This document shows, piece by piece, positions 37,901 through 46,308 of a DNA stretch of 64,000 bases. The DNA lies in NCBI RefSeq assembly GCF_001735715.1, contig NZ_CP017259.1, positions 551,001 to 615,000 on the forward strand, given 5' to 3'. This stretch comes from Formosa sp. Hel3_A1_48 (lineage in GTDB: Bacteria; Bacteroidota; Bacteroidia; Flavobacteriales; Flavobacteriaceae). The notes beneath the pieces are model-generated. The model had not been told where the DNA came from, made no database searches, and saw nothing but the letters and a program-made list of their open reading frames with translations. Both the position numbers and the translations under genes were made by a program. Every line of letters starts with the position of its first letter. Position 1 is the stretch's first letter.

Positions 37901-38626
37901 ATGGAATCAGCTGTGACCAGATTAAATAAATTCTTAAGCGAGGCCGGCTATTGTTCGCGCCGCGCAGCCGACAAACTGATTGAAGAAGGACGTGTAACCG
38001 TTAATGGAAAACACCCTGAAATGGGCACAAAAGTAAGTTCAACTGATGAAGTCTCCGTGGATGGTAAGGTCGTTTCAATAAAAAAGAAATCTAGGGTCTA
38101 TATAGCGTTCAATAAGCCTGTTGGAGTTGTCTGTACTACGGATACTCGTGTTGAAAAAAACAACATTATAGACTTTATTAATTATCCTTCCAGAATTTTT
38201 CCAATCGGACGATTAGATAAGGACAGTGAGGGCCTTATTCTACTGACCGATGATGGTGATATTGTCAATAAAATTTTGCGCTCTAGTAATAATCACGAAA
38301 AAGAATACATTGTAAGAGTCGATAAGCCAATATCGCAGACCTTCGTGAAACGGATGTCTGAGGGAGTACCTATTTTAGACACCATGACTAAGCCTTGCAG
38401 AGTTCAAAAACTCAGTAGAGACAGCTTTAAAATTGTTCTAACCCAGGGACTAAATAGACAAATCCGCCGCATGTGTAGTTATTTAGATTATGAAGTCGAA
38501 AGTCTAAAGCGCGTCCGAATCATGAATATTAATTTGATGAGCGATGTAGGTGAATACCGGAACTTAACTAAAGAAGAACTGAACACGCTAAACAAGGCAT
38601 TAAAATCCTCCAAGAAAACATGGTAA
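37901..38626 (+). CDS. rluF: 23S rRNA pseudouridine synthase, RluF type
   Basis: A 241-residue RsuA/RluB/E/F-family enzyme. An S4 RNA-binding domain ([20 protein letters not shown]) is followed by the catalytic domain with [17 protein letters not shown], which holds the catalytic Asp. [18 protein letters not shown] is the RluF-like variant of the later motif. In Escherichia coli RluF modifies U2604 of 23S rRNA; the same site here is inferred. A TTG at 37886 is in frame, but the ATG at 37901 ([12 protein letters not shown]) fits better. It overlaps the VOC gene by 7 bp. Confidence 0.9.
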   Translation: MESAVTRLNKFLSEAGYCSRRAADKLIEEGRVTVNGKHPEMGTKVSSTDEVSVDGKVVSIKKKSRVYIAFNKPVGVVCTTDTRVEKNNIIDFINYPSRIFPIGRLDKDSEGLILLTDDGDIVNKILRSSNNHEKEYIVRVDKPISQTFVKRMSEGVPILDTMTKPCRVQKLSRDSFKIVLTQGLNRQIRRMCSYLDYEVESLKRVRIMNINLMSDVGEYRNLTKEELNTLNKALKSSKKTW

Positions 38627-39051
38627 AACAAAGAGCAATATCTCCATTTCATTTAGCAATTCCAGTGTGGAATCTTGAAGAATGTACTGTTTTTTACAAA
38701 GATATTCTTGGCTGCAAACTAGGTCGAAGTAGTTCTCATTGGACAGATTTTGACTTGTTTGGCCATCAATTAGTGTTGCATTACAAGCCTAAATCTAAAG
38801 ACAAATATCACGCAAATGAGGTAGATGGAAAACAAGTCCCTGTTCCTCATTTTGGTGTGGTTTTACCATGGGATGAATTCCATCAATTTTCAAAACATTT
38901 AAAAGACAAAGGGGTAGATTTTATTATTGAACCGTATATCCGCTTTGCGGGTGAAGTCGGTGAGCAAGCTACTTTGTTTTTTTTAGATCCGTCGGGGAAT
39001 GCTTTAGAATTTAAAGCGTTTAAAGATCCTCAACAACTATTTGCGCACTGA
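38620..39051 (+). CDS. VOC (glyoxalase/dioxygenase-fold) family protein
   Basis: A 143-residue vicinal-oxygen-chelate protein. The start reads [24 protein letters not shown] and the end [15 protein letters not shown], with His, His and Glu candidates for metal ligands. It resembles the bleomycin-resistance/glyoxalase group of unknown substrate. The ATG sits inside the end of rluF with overlapping stop and start, so translation is probably coupled. Confidence 0.88.
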   Translation: MVKQRAISPFHLAIPVWNLEECTVFYKDILGCKLGRSSSHWTDFDLFGHQLVLHYKPKSKDKYHANEVDGKQVPVPHFGVVLPWDEFHQFSKHLKDKGVDFIIEPYIRFAGEVGEQATLFFLDPSGNALEFKAFKDPQQLFAH

Positions 39052-39060
39052 TTTCCTAAA

Positions 39061-39939
39061 TCAGGGATTTCTTCTCTCGCATGCAAGTAACGTATTTTTG
39101 AGCAACATGGCTATGGTCATTGGTCCAACCCCACCAGGAACAGGTGTGATGTGGCTTGCTTTCTCGGCAACGCTTTCAAAATCTACGTCTCCAGCAATTC
39201 TATAGCCTCTCTTTTTTGAAGCATCTGGAACACGTGTAATCCCAACATCGATCACAACAGCACCTTTTTTTACCATATCAGCTTTTAGAAATTCGGGGAT
39301 ACCCAAAGCAGCTACAATTATATCTGCTTCCTTTGTTAATGCTGCCAAATTAGTTGTTCGGCTGTGGGCTATGGTAACGGTCGCATTTCCTGCAGCACGC
39401 TTCTGACTCATCAGAATACTCATTGGCCTACCAACAATGTGGCTTCTTCCAATTACAACTACATGTTTACCAGAGGTTGGAATTTCGTAGCGCTCCAACA
39501 GCTCCATAATTCCATAAGGCGTAGCTGAAATAAAGGTAGGTAAGTCTAAAGTGAGACGGCCTACATTCATGGGGTGAAACCCATCAACGTCTTTATCTGG
39601 ATCAACAGCCATCAAAACTTTTTGTTCATCAATATGTTTAGGCAATGGTAATTGAACAATAAAGCCATCTATTTCTGGATTGTTATTTAATTCTTCAATT
39701 TTATTGAGCAATTGAGCTTCAGTAGTTTCAGCTGAGAGTTCGATAAGTGTTGACTCAAAACCAACCAGCTGACACGCCTTAACTTTGGCACCAACATAAG
39801 TCATACTTGCACCATTTGTACCTACCAGAACGGCAGCTAGGTGCGGCGTACGCTTGTTCTGTTGTTTCATTACAGAAACTTGAGCTTCTATTTCTTCCTT
39901 GATTTTGGCGCTTGTTTGTTTTCCGTCAAGTATTATCAT
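39061..39939 (-). CDS. folD: Bifunctional methylenetetrahydrofolate dehydrogenase/methenyltetrahydrofolate cyclohydrolase
   Basis: A 292-residue enzyme that interconverts 5,10-methylene-, methenyl- and 10-formyl-tetrahydrofolate. Signatures are MTYVGAKVKACQLVG with the catalytic Lys, GFIVQLPLPKHID, DKDVDGFHPMNVGRL, the nucleotide-binding VVIGRSHIVGRPMSILM and the end TPVPGGVGPMTIAML. Length is normal. It follows ffh on the same strand with an 18-bp gap. Confidence 0.97.
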   Translation of the reverse strand: MIILDGKQTSAKIKEEIEAQVSVMKQQNKRTPHLAAVLVGTNGASMTYVGAKVKACQLVGFESTLIELSAETTEAQLLNKIEELNNNPEIDGFIVQLPLPKHIDEQKVLMAVDPDKDVDGFHPMNVGRLTLDLPTFISATPYGIMELLERYEIPTSGKHVVVIGRSHIVGRPMSILMSQKRAAGNATVTIAHSRTTNLAALTKEADIIVAALGIPEFLKADMVKKGAVVIDVGITRVPDASKKRGYRIAGDVDFESVAEKASHITPVPGGVGPMTIAMLLKNTLLACERRNP

Positions 39940-39957
39940 AATTTAATCTGTAGTGCC

Positions 39958-41289
39958 TTATTGTGGCATATTTTTCATCATTTGCATCATGTTTCGTCCT
40001 TTACCACCTTGCATCATTTTCATCATTTTACTCATCTGATTGAATTGTTTCATCAGCTTATTCACTTCTTGCACAGATGTGCCAGAGCCAGTACCAATGC
40101 GTTTTTTGCGGCTCGCATTGATGATAGAGGGGTTAGAGCGTTCTTTTGGCGTCATGGAATGAATAATAGCTTCAATATGCTTAAACGCATCATCGTCTAT
40201 ATCTACGTCTTTCATCATTTTGCCCATTCCTGGAATCATACCCATGAGGTCCTTCATGTTCCCCATTTTCTTGATTTGTTGAATTTGAGACAAAAAATCA
40301 TCAAATCCAAATTGGTTTTTTGCAATTTTCTTTTGAATCTTACGTGCTTCTTGCTCGTCAAATTGCTCTTGAGCGCGCTCAACCAAAGAAACTACATCGC
40401 CCATCCCCAAAATTCGGTCGGCCATTCGCGCTGGATAGAACACATCAATAGCTTCCATCTTTTCTCCAGTTCCAATAAACTTAATGGGTTTATTAACAAC
40501 CGATTTGATAGAAATAGCCGCCCCACCTCTAGTGTCACCATCTAGTTTTGTGAGAATAACACCATCAAAATTTAAAATATCGTTAAATGCCTTGGCGGTG
40601 TTAACAGCATCTTGGCCCGTCATCGCATCCACTACAAATAAAGTTTCTTGAGGGGTCACTGCCTTGTGAATATTAGCAATCTCTGTCATCATCTCTTGAT
40701 CGACAGCCAATCGTCCAGCAGTATCAACAATCACTACATCACATCCTTTTGATTTGGCCTCTGCTATACCTGCTTTAGCAATAGCTACGGGATCATTATT
40801 CCCAATGTCGCTGTAAACCTCCGCTGCAACTTGCTCCCCTACAATATGTAGCTGATCAATTGCTGCAGGACGGTATACGTCGCAAGCGACTAACATGGGC
40901 TTTTTGGATTTCTTTGTTTTAAGGTACTGTGCTAGCTTTCCAGAAAATGTTGTTTTACCAGAACCCTGTAAACCAGACATTAAAATGACAGAAGGCGTTG
41001 CAGAAAGATTGATGCCCTCTGCGTCTCCACCCATGAGTTCAGTGAGCTCATCTTTTACAATTTTGACCATCAATTGGCCAGGTTGTAAAGTAGTGAGTAC
41101 GTTTTGACCCAGTGCCTTCTCTTTGACACTGTTGGTGAAATCTTTTGCTATTTTGTAATTGACATCAGCATCGAGTAGTGCACGTCGTACTTCTTTTAGA
41201 GTTTCCGCAACGTTAATCTCAGTAATACTACCGTGCCCTTTAAGCACATGTAAAGCTTTATCTAATTTCTCACTTAAATTATTGAACAT
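39958..41289 (-). CDS. ffh: Signal recognition particle protein Ffh
   Basis: A 443-residue SRP GTPase that binds signal sequences of nascent membrane proteins together with 4.5S RNA. The N domain is followed by the GTPase G domain with GLQGSGKTTFSGKLA, DVYRPAAIDQL, DTAGRL and TKLDGDTRGGAA. The C-terminal M domain is rich in Met and ends MKMMQGGKGRNMMQMMKNM. Its own promoter lies upstream; folD follows downstream. Confidence 0.97.
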   Translation of the reverse strand: MFNNLSEKLDKALHVLKGHGSITEINVAETLKEVRRALLDADVNYKIAKDFTNSVKEKALGQNVLTTLQPGQLMVKIVKDELTELMGGDAEGINLSATPSVILMSGLQGSGKTTFSGKLAQYLKTKKSKKPMLVACDVYRPAAIDQLHIVGEQVAAEVYSDIGNNDPVAIAKAGIAEAKSKGCDVVIVDTAGRLAVDQEMMTEIANIHKAVTPQETLFVVDAMTGQDAVNTAKAFNDILNFDGVILTKLDGDTRGGAAISIKSVVNKPIKFIGTGEKMEAIDVFYPARMADRILGMGDVVSLVERAQEQFDEQEARKIQKKIAKNQFGFDDFLSQIQQIKKMGNMKDLMGMIPGMGKMMKDVDIDDDAFKHIEAIIHSMTPKERSNPSIINASRKKRIGTGSGTSVQEVNKLMKQFNQMSKMMKMMQGGKGRNMMQMMKNMPQ

Positions 41290-41310
41290 TCGGTATGAAA
41301 ATTTGAGTTA

Positions 41311-41318
41311 CAAAAGTA
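41311..41318 (-). promoter_or_regulatory. -7 promoter box of ffh
   Basis: TACTTTTG on the minus strand matches TAnnTTTG exactly, about 22 bp before the ATG. The leader would be short. Confidence 0.55.
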
Positions 41319-41392
41319 GCGAATTATTTTATTTCTTTAGGCTTAATAAGATGTTAAACCCTAAAAATTTTTAATTGGTTTTGCTGCGAAAC

Positions 41393-42082
41393 TTAAGGCG
41401 TGGAGCTTGAAACTTGAAGCAGCTTTCCATTGTAGAATTGTTGTCCTGTTTTTGCAAATTCAAATATATACGCAGCCATTTCAATGGGGGATGTGGGAGC
41501 TTTATAGCCAGGAAAAGCTTCAGCCAACATTTCAGTTTGTACTGCACCAAGGGCAAGAACATTAAACGAAGGACCTGCTTCTTTGTATTCTTCAGCTAAT
41601 AATTCAGTAAGCGTTATCACAGCTCCTTTACTCGAGCTATAAGCAGATAAGCCTGCAAATTTCATAGATCCTTGAACGCCACCCATAGAACTTATGGTGA
41701 CCACATGTCCTGTTTTGGGAATAAAAGGCAAGACTCGTCGGGTAAGCTCGGCCACACCAAAAACATTGGTCCCGTAAATTTGCTTAAAATCATCAAACGT
41801 TGTTTCAACAAATGGCTTGTTGATAATAGCGCCTGCGTTGTTTATTAGGATATCAACATGAGTCCATTCGTTCTGAATAAATGCCTCAACTCGATTGTAA
41901 TCCTCAACATTATTTAAATCAAAAGAAAGGGCTGTAATATTTTCGTAATTTAAGTTAATTACAGGTTTAGCGTTTCGTGATAAAGCCAAAACAGCATAAC
42001 CTGCTTTAGAAAAAAGATGAACAAGCTCGAAACCAATGCCCCGACTTGTCCCGGTAATAATTACTGTTTTTTTGGGTTTCAT
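41393..42082 (-). CDS. Short-chain dehydrogenase/reductase (SDR)
   Basis: A 229-residue Rossmann-fold oxidoreductase. The cofactor motif is TGTSRGIGFELVHLF, the NNAG motif is INNAGAI, the catalytic serine is in ISSMGGVQGS, and the Tyr/Lys pair is in YSSSKGAVI. An Arg after the first glycines suggests NADP(H). The substrate is unknown. It sits between ffh and the YwaF-type gene on the same strand, apparently as a separate unit. Confidence 0.9.
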   Translation of the reverse strand: MKPKKTVIITGTSRGIGFELVHLFSKAGYAVLALSRNAKPVINLNYENITALSFDLNNVEDYNRVEAFIQNEWTHVDILINNAGAIINKPFVETTFDDFKQIYGTNVFGVAELTRRVLPFIPKTGHVVTISSMGGVQGSMKFAGLSAYSSSKGAVITLTELLAEEYKEAGPSFNVLALGAVQTEMLAEAFPGYKAPTSPIEMAAYIFEFAKTGQQFYNGKLLQVSSSTP

Positions 42083-42123
42083 AATCTAATAGAATTCATG
42101 AGAGCTAAGTTAATAAAGTACAA

Positions 42124-42855
42124 TTAAACCGCAGGTCTAAAAATTTGTGATAAGCGGATTTTTGATAAATAAAACAAGAATAGTAATAACGGAACCAAAA
42201 AAACTTCAAACCAAAGGACATAATAGGGCCATTCTCCAATAACCAAGGGGTTATTTACTTGTGGCGGTTCAGCGAGATACATATAATTACCCCCCACATA
42301 AAAATTAAAAGGCATGATAATGATTAATAAAATATTTAAATTAAGGAAAGTATTAATCATTGATTTTCTGGAAAGCCCCATACCATAATTCTGCAACAAA
42401 AATATAGGCATAACCAAAATGATGGAGTGGCGCACATAATATTCTAAATATGCAAATTGACTGCCATCGAAACTATTCATTTGCGGCGTTAACATAGACA
42501 TAATTCCTCCAATAATTCCTGTATAAAATACAAAATCAAAAAGTGCTTGTTTGCGTTTCAAAAAGGGTAATACGGAACAAATAAGAGCAGAAATACCACA
42601 AAGATGAAGAGGTAAGTCTGTAGCTATATTCCAATTTCCAGAAAGGTAAGACCTCAGAGGGCTGTAAATAGATGAAAACATCAAAATTACGCCCATGGTA
42701 TATAAAACAAAAGAGTTTTGTTTTTTATTTAAAAACCGCCCCACAAAAATAAGAGCAAACATAAAGGTGAGCGCTATTAAATTGTTACGTTGCCACTCTT
42801 CAGACATAAAATCAATTATATAATTAGGATATTTAGTGTTCGTTATAAAAATCAA
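42124..42855 (-). CDS. YwaF/TIGR02206-type integral membrane protein
   Basis: A 243-residue protein (227 if it starts at the ATG at 42807) with about six membrane helices. Features of the YwaF group are LPLHLCGISALICSVLPFL with its His, the TGIIGGIMSMLTPQ segment and the following YVRHSIILVMPIFLL. Its function is unknown. The start is uncertain. The shorter form begins MSEEWQRNNLIALTF, directly before the first membrane helix, and seems the more natural choice. Confidence 0.82.
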   Translation of the reverse strand: MIFITNTKYPNYIIDFMSEEWQRNNLIALTFMFALIFVGRFLNKKQNSFVLYTMGVILMFSSIYSPLRSYLSGNWNIATDLPLHLCGISALICSVLPFLKRKQALFDFVFYTGIIGGIMSMLTPQMNSFDGSQFAYLEYYVRHSIILVMPIFLLQNYGMGLSRKSMINTFLNLNILLIIIMPFNFYVGGNYMYLAEPPQVNNPLVIGEWPYYVLWFEVFLVPLLLFLFYLSKIRLSQIFRPAV

Positions 42856-42930
42856 TCTTTTTTTATTTTGGTTAATTTCCCAAGCTGCCTATAAAGTTGA
42901 AAATATAAGTGGCTAGTCCAAAGATATTAT

Positions 42931-42938
42931 TATTTTTG
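42931..42938 (+). promoter_or_regulatory. -7 promoter box of tRNA-Val(GAC)
   Basis: TATTTTTG matches TAnnTTTG exactly, 13 bp before the mature tRNA 5' end. Confidence 0.6.
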
Positions 42939-42950
42939 TAAATCCAAAAT

Positions 42951-43025
42951 GGGTCATTAACTCAGTTGGTTCAGAGTGTTACCTTGACAGGGTAGAAGTC
43001 ACTGGTTCGAATCCAGTATGACCCA
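42951..43025 (+). tRNA. tRNA-Val (GAC)
   Basis: A complete 75-nt cloverleaf. The acceptor arms GGGTCAT/ATGACCC pair fully, with discriminator A at 43025. The anticodon stem TACC/GGTA carries the loop TTGACAG, giving anticodon GAC, and the T arm has GGTTCGAATCC. CCA is not encoded. Confidence 0.95.
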
Positions 43026-43030
43026 CAAAT

Positions 43031-43060
43031 AAAATCCACAAACATATGTTTGTGGATTTT
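43031..43060. terminator. 30-bp perfect palindrome, probable bidirectional terminator of tRNA-Val and murF
   Basis: Two 15-base arms (AAAATCCACAAACAT and its complement) meet without a spacer, followed by TATTTT. It lies 5 bp after the tRNA and 4 bp before the end of murF, so it can serve both convergent transcripts. Confidence 0.75.
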
Positions 43061-43063
43061 ATT

Positions 43064-44347
43064 TTAAAATAGTTCCAAAAGAGCTTCTAAAGTCATTCCT
43101 CTAGATCCTTTTATAAGAATCATTGCTTCTTCTAAAGGGTAGATTTCAAGATGTTGCTTGATATCGTCTAGCCCACTAAAAAACATAATATTAGTATAAT
43201 TTTGATGGTGCTCAAAAAAATGACGCCCTACCAAATAAAGTTGTGAAAACTCTAATTTTTGTGCTAAATCTATAATAGATTGATGCTCTTCAAAACTTTG
43301 ACTTCCTAATTCAAACATATCGCCTAAAATCACAATCTTTTGATGAGCTTCCATGGTCTTAAAATTCTTCAAGGCAGCCTCTACACTACTCGGGTTGGCG
43401 TTGTAGGCATCCAAAATAATAGTATTGGAATTTTGCTTAATGATTTGAGATCTATTGTTTTTGGGCGCGTAAGATTCTATTCCTTGTCTTATAAAATTGA
43501 TGTCAATTTTGAAGTATAATCCAAATGCAATTGAAGATGCAATATTTGTAAAATTATAATGTCCTAGAAGTTGCGATTGAATACTGGTCCTATTGACATT
43601 AACACACAAAAAAGGGGTTTCTTTTTCTAGTGAAATAGCAAAATCAGAAGTATTCAATGAAGAAAAAGAGACAATATTAGCATAGGCGCCAACTTGCTTG
43701 AGTTGCTGTGCATCATCATTGTTGACTAGAATAGTTCCCTTAGTTTGTTTTAAATAATCGTACAATTCACTCTTAGCCTTGACAACCCCTTCTAAACTAC
43801 CGAAACCTTCTAAATGGGCTTTTCCAAAGTTTGTGATGTACCCAAAATCTGGTGCTGCAACAGCACACAGTTGTGCAATTTCACCTGCGTGATTAGCACC
43901 CATTTCTACCACACCAATCTCGGTCGACTGATCCATTTGAAGCAGGGTTAAAGGTACACCAATGTGATTGTTATAATTCCCTTGAGTTGCATGTGTTTTA
44001 TACGAACGGCTTAGTACTGCATTAATAAGCTCTTTCGTTGTGGTTTTACCATTACTTCCCGTTAAGGCTACAATAGGAATACCCAAATACTGTCTATGGA
44101 AATTAGCTAAATCTTGAAGCGTTTTTAACACATCACAAACCAAAATAAAACGCTCATCTTCTGGATCTTGAGCCTCATCTATAATGCAATAAGACGCGCC
44201 TGAGTCTAATGCTTTATGTGCAAAATCATTGGCGTTAAAATTCACTCCTTTTAATGCAAAAAAAAGAGCATTGAGAGGCAAAATACGCGTATCAGTTGAT
44301 ACACTTTTAGCTTCTAAAAAAAGTTTATGAAGTTGCTCAATTTTCAC
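43064..44347 (-). CDS. murF: UDP-N-acetylmuramoyl-tripeptide--D-alanyl-D-alanine ligase
   Basis: A 427-residue Mur ligase that adds D-Ala-D-Ala to the peptidoglycan precursor. The N-terminal domain has STDTRILPLNALFFALKG and ANDFAHKAL. The ATP-binding loop is ALTGSNGKTTTKELINAVL, the central domain has EMGANHAGEIAQL, and the C-terminal domain has LDAYNANPSSVEAAL and ILGDMFELG. It follows gldJ, separated by a good terminator. Confidence 0.96.
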   Translation of the reverse strand: MKIEQLHKLFLEAKSVSTDTRILPLNALFFALKGVNFNANDFAHKALDSGASYCIIDEAQDPEDERFILVCDVLKTLQDLANFHRQYLGIPIVALTGSNGKTTTKELINAVLSRSYKTHATQGNYNNHIGVPLTLLQMDQSTEIGVVEMGANHAGEIAQLCAVAAPDFGYITNFGKAHLEGFGSLEGVVKAKSELYDYLKQTKGTILVNNDDAQQLKQVGAYANIVSFSSLNTSDFAISLEKETPFLCVNVNRTSIQSQLLGHYNFTNIASSIAFGLYFKIDINFIRQGIESYAPKNNRSQIIKQNSNTIILDAYNANPSSVEAALKNFKTMEAHQKIVILGDMFELGSQSFEEHQSIIDLAQKLEFSQLYLVGRHFFEHHQNYTNIMFFSGLDDIKQHLEIYPLEEAMILIKGSRGMTLEALLELF

Positions 44348-44360
44348 AACTTAAAGGTAC

Positions 44361-44400
44361 AAAAAAAGTCCCAACAGAAAGTTGTTGAGACTTTAAAAAA
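44361..44400 (-). terminator. Terminator of gldJ
   Basis: Read on the minus strand, AAAGTCTCAACA, a six-base loop and TGTTGGGACTTT form a 12-bp stem with one G-U pair. A run of T follows. Confidence 0.8.
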
Positions 44401-44414
44401 CATAATTTTATGCT

Positions 44415-46091
44415 CTAATTTTTCTTTTTCTTTTTATTCTTAGACTTCGAGCCTACTCTAGACATAGCACATCTAAAGCCAATAAAATCAGTAGCCATAT
44501 CTTCAGGATAAAAACGTCTTTGTGCAGGGTCAAGCCAATACTCTCTATCTTTCCACGAACCACCTTTATACACACGTACTTTATCATTAATTAATGAAGT
44601 TCTATCATTAGATTTATCGTACTCTCTATTTAAGGTGCCATCTTCATTTGCTTCGACCAAATGCTTGGGCGAATCGTACATTTTTCGGGTGATTTCATCA
44701 GAACCTGGCTCATCACCTTCTTCAAAATCATCAAAATATCTAGAAGATTGCTTATCACCATCTCTAAAGTTTCTATTATCATCAGTGTTAAAATTGGTTC
44801 TGAGATAGGTTTCATTTTCATCCACTGGAACTTGTTTCAGTTGACCCGGGAGTGTTTTGGCAATTACTTTACCATTGGATAAGGTGTCGTATTCAATATC
44901 ATCAACACCAATAACGTTAAAACTTATTACACCACCATCTTCAGTAATAGAATTTTTGGTATAAACGTTACCTCTATAGTATGCAAAGTCACTGAACTCG
45001 TCATCTACAATCGGACGGTAGACATCTGCAACCCACTCGGCTACATTTCCAGCCATATCATAAATCCCAAAATCATTAGGATCGTAAGACATTACCTCGT
45101 TCGTAATATCAGCACCATCATCAGACCAACCGGCTATTCCGCCATAGTCCCCTTTTCCTTGCTTGAAGTTGGCAAGTTGATCGCCTTTAATTCTGCGCTC
45201 ACCAGTTCTGGTGTATTGCCCATCCCAGGGGTATTTTTTTCGGCCACGGTAAATGTTGTATTCTCTGAGCTCTGAAAGGCCAAGAGCAGCATACTCCCAT
45301 TCAGATTCTGTAGGAAGTCTGTAACTAATTTGAATAGCACCAGTTTCTCTAGTGGCATAGCTTACCAAACTATCATTTCTTCTGTTCCCTCTACCGCCCA
45401 AATGAACTCCAAGACTGTCTTTGAATGTCTCTTTTGGTGCATTGACGTAAGTATTAATGTTAAAATTACTAGAAGCAGTAACTATTTCTCCAGGAACATT
45501 AGACCCTTTCTCAAGATACCCCTCTTTTTGGAGTCCCATCTCAGCCACTCGATCTGAGCGCCATTTGGCATATTGGGTGGCTTGCAACCAACTTACGCCG
45601 ACCACAGGATAATTCCCGTAAGCGGGATGGCGTAGGTAATTTTCTACCAAAACTTCGCTGTACCCTAGACGGTTTCTCCAAACTAATGTGTCAGGTAAAG
45701 CACCGTAATATATTGCTGAAAACTTAGGATCGTTTGGAGGGTAAACACGCTTCACCCAGTCCAAATACTCCAAGTACATCATGTTTGTAACTTCAGTTTC
45801 ATCCATGTAAAAAGACTGAACGTGTTGTTGATTTGGACTATTATTCCAATCGTGCATTACGTCATCTTGCACTTTCCCCATGGTGAATGTTCCACCTTCA
45901 ACAAACACTAAGCCTGGTGCCGTTTCTTGCTCCTTGAATTTAGTGTTGTATTGAAAACCACCTTCTTTGGCGTTGATTTTCCATCCAGTTCCACGAGAAG
46001 AATTTGCGTAATTTGATGACTTACTACATGCTGTTATTGAAGCTGAAACAGCAACAATAAAAAACAATCTCGATATTTTAATACTCTTCAT
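44415..46091 (-). CDS. gldJ: Gliding motility lipoprotein GldJ
   Basis: A 558-residue lipoprotein with a signal ending ITAC, lipidated Cys22. The mature part is an FGE/SUMF1-like (formylglycine-generating-enzyme-like) fold, with FVEGGTFTMGKVQDD, YRLPTESEWEYAALG, DMAGNVAEWVADVYR and KGGSWKDREYWLDPAQRRF. It ends in a lysine-rich tail (KSKNKKKKKN). In Flavobacterium GldJ is needed for gliding and for stability of GldK, and so for T9SS. The gene diverges from porU, an order conserved in flavobacteria. No enzymatic activity is expected from the GldJ family. Confidence 0.95.
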   Translation of the reverse strand: MKSIKISRLFFIVAVSASITACSKSSNYANSSRGTGWKINAKEGGFQYNTKFKEQETAPGLVFVEGGTFTMGKVQDDVMHDWNNSPNQQHVQSFYMDETEVTNMMYLEYLDWVKRVYPPNDPKFSAIYYGALPDTLVWRNRLGYSEVLVENYLRHPAYGNYPVVGVSWLQATQYAKWRSDRVAEMGLQKEGYLEKGSNVPGEIVTASSNFNINTYVNAPKETFKDSLGVHLGGRGNRRNDSLVSYATRETGAIQISYRLPTESEWEYAALGLSELREYNIYRGRKKYPWDGQYTRTGERRIKGDQLANFKQGKGDYGGIAGWSDDGADITNEVMSYDPNDFGIYDMAGNVAEWVADVYRPIVDDEFSDFAYYRGNVYTKNSITEDGGVISFNVIGVDDIEYDTLSNGKVIAKTLPGQLKQVPVDENETYLRTNFNTDDNRNFRDGDKQSSRYFDDFEEGDEPGSDEITRKMYDSPKHLVEANEDGTLNREYDKSNDRTSLINDKVRVYKGGSWKDREYWLDPAQRRFYPEDMATDFIGFRCAMSRVGSKSKNKKKKKN

Positions 46092-46248
46092 ATTTGATTT
46101 AAATTAAAAGGGGTCCTAAAATTTTGGTTTTGCAATATAATAATTATGAATTGGTTTGCAATACTTTTTTAGAGTGATTAACTATTTTTTTTAAGTCTCA
46201 TGCACTCAGGTTTTTTAAGATAACGACTTTTTTAAAGCTTTATTATTG

Positions 46249-46256
46249 TAATTTTG
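46249..46256 (+). promoter_or_regulatory. -7 promoter box of porU
   Basis: TAATTTTG matches TAnnTTTG exactly, 53 bp before porU. I found no matching box for gldJ on the other strand of this 217-bp gap. Confidence 0.5.
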
Positions 46257-46308
46257 GAAACGAAATTATAATAACATAATATTTTAGGTCTTTTCTCGTT
46301 TAGTTCAT

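Noticed and set aside
39841..40545. 234-codon plus-strand frame opposite ffh and folD
   Set aside because: Its His/Phe/Leu-rich product comes from reading the Met-rich M domain of ffh in reverse; no independent evidence for a gene.
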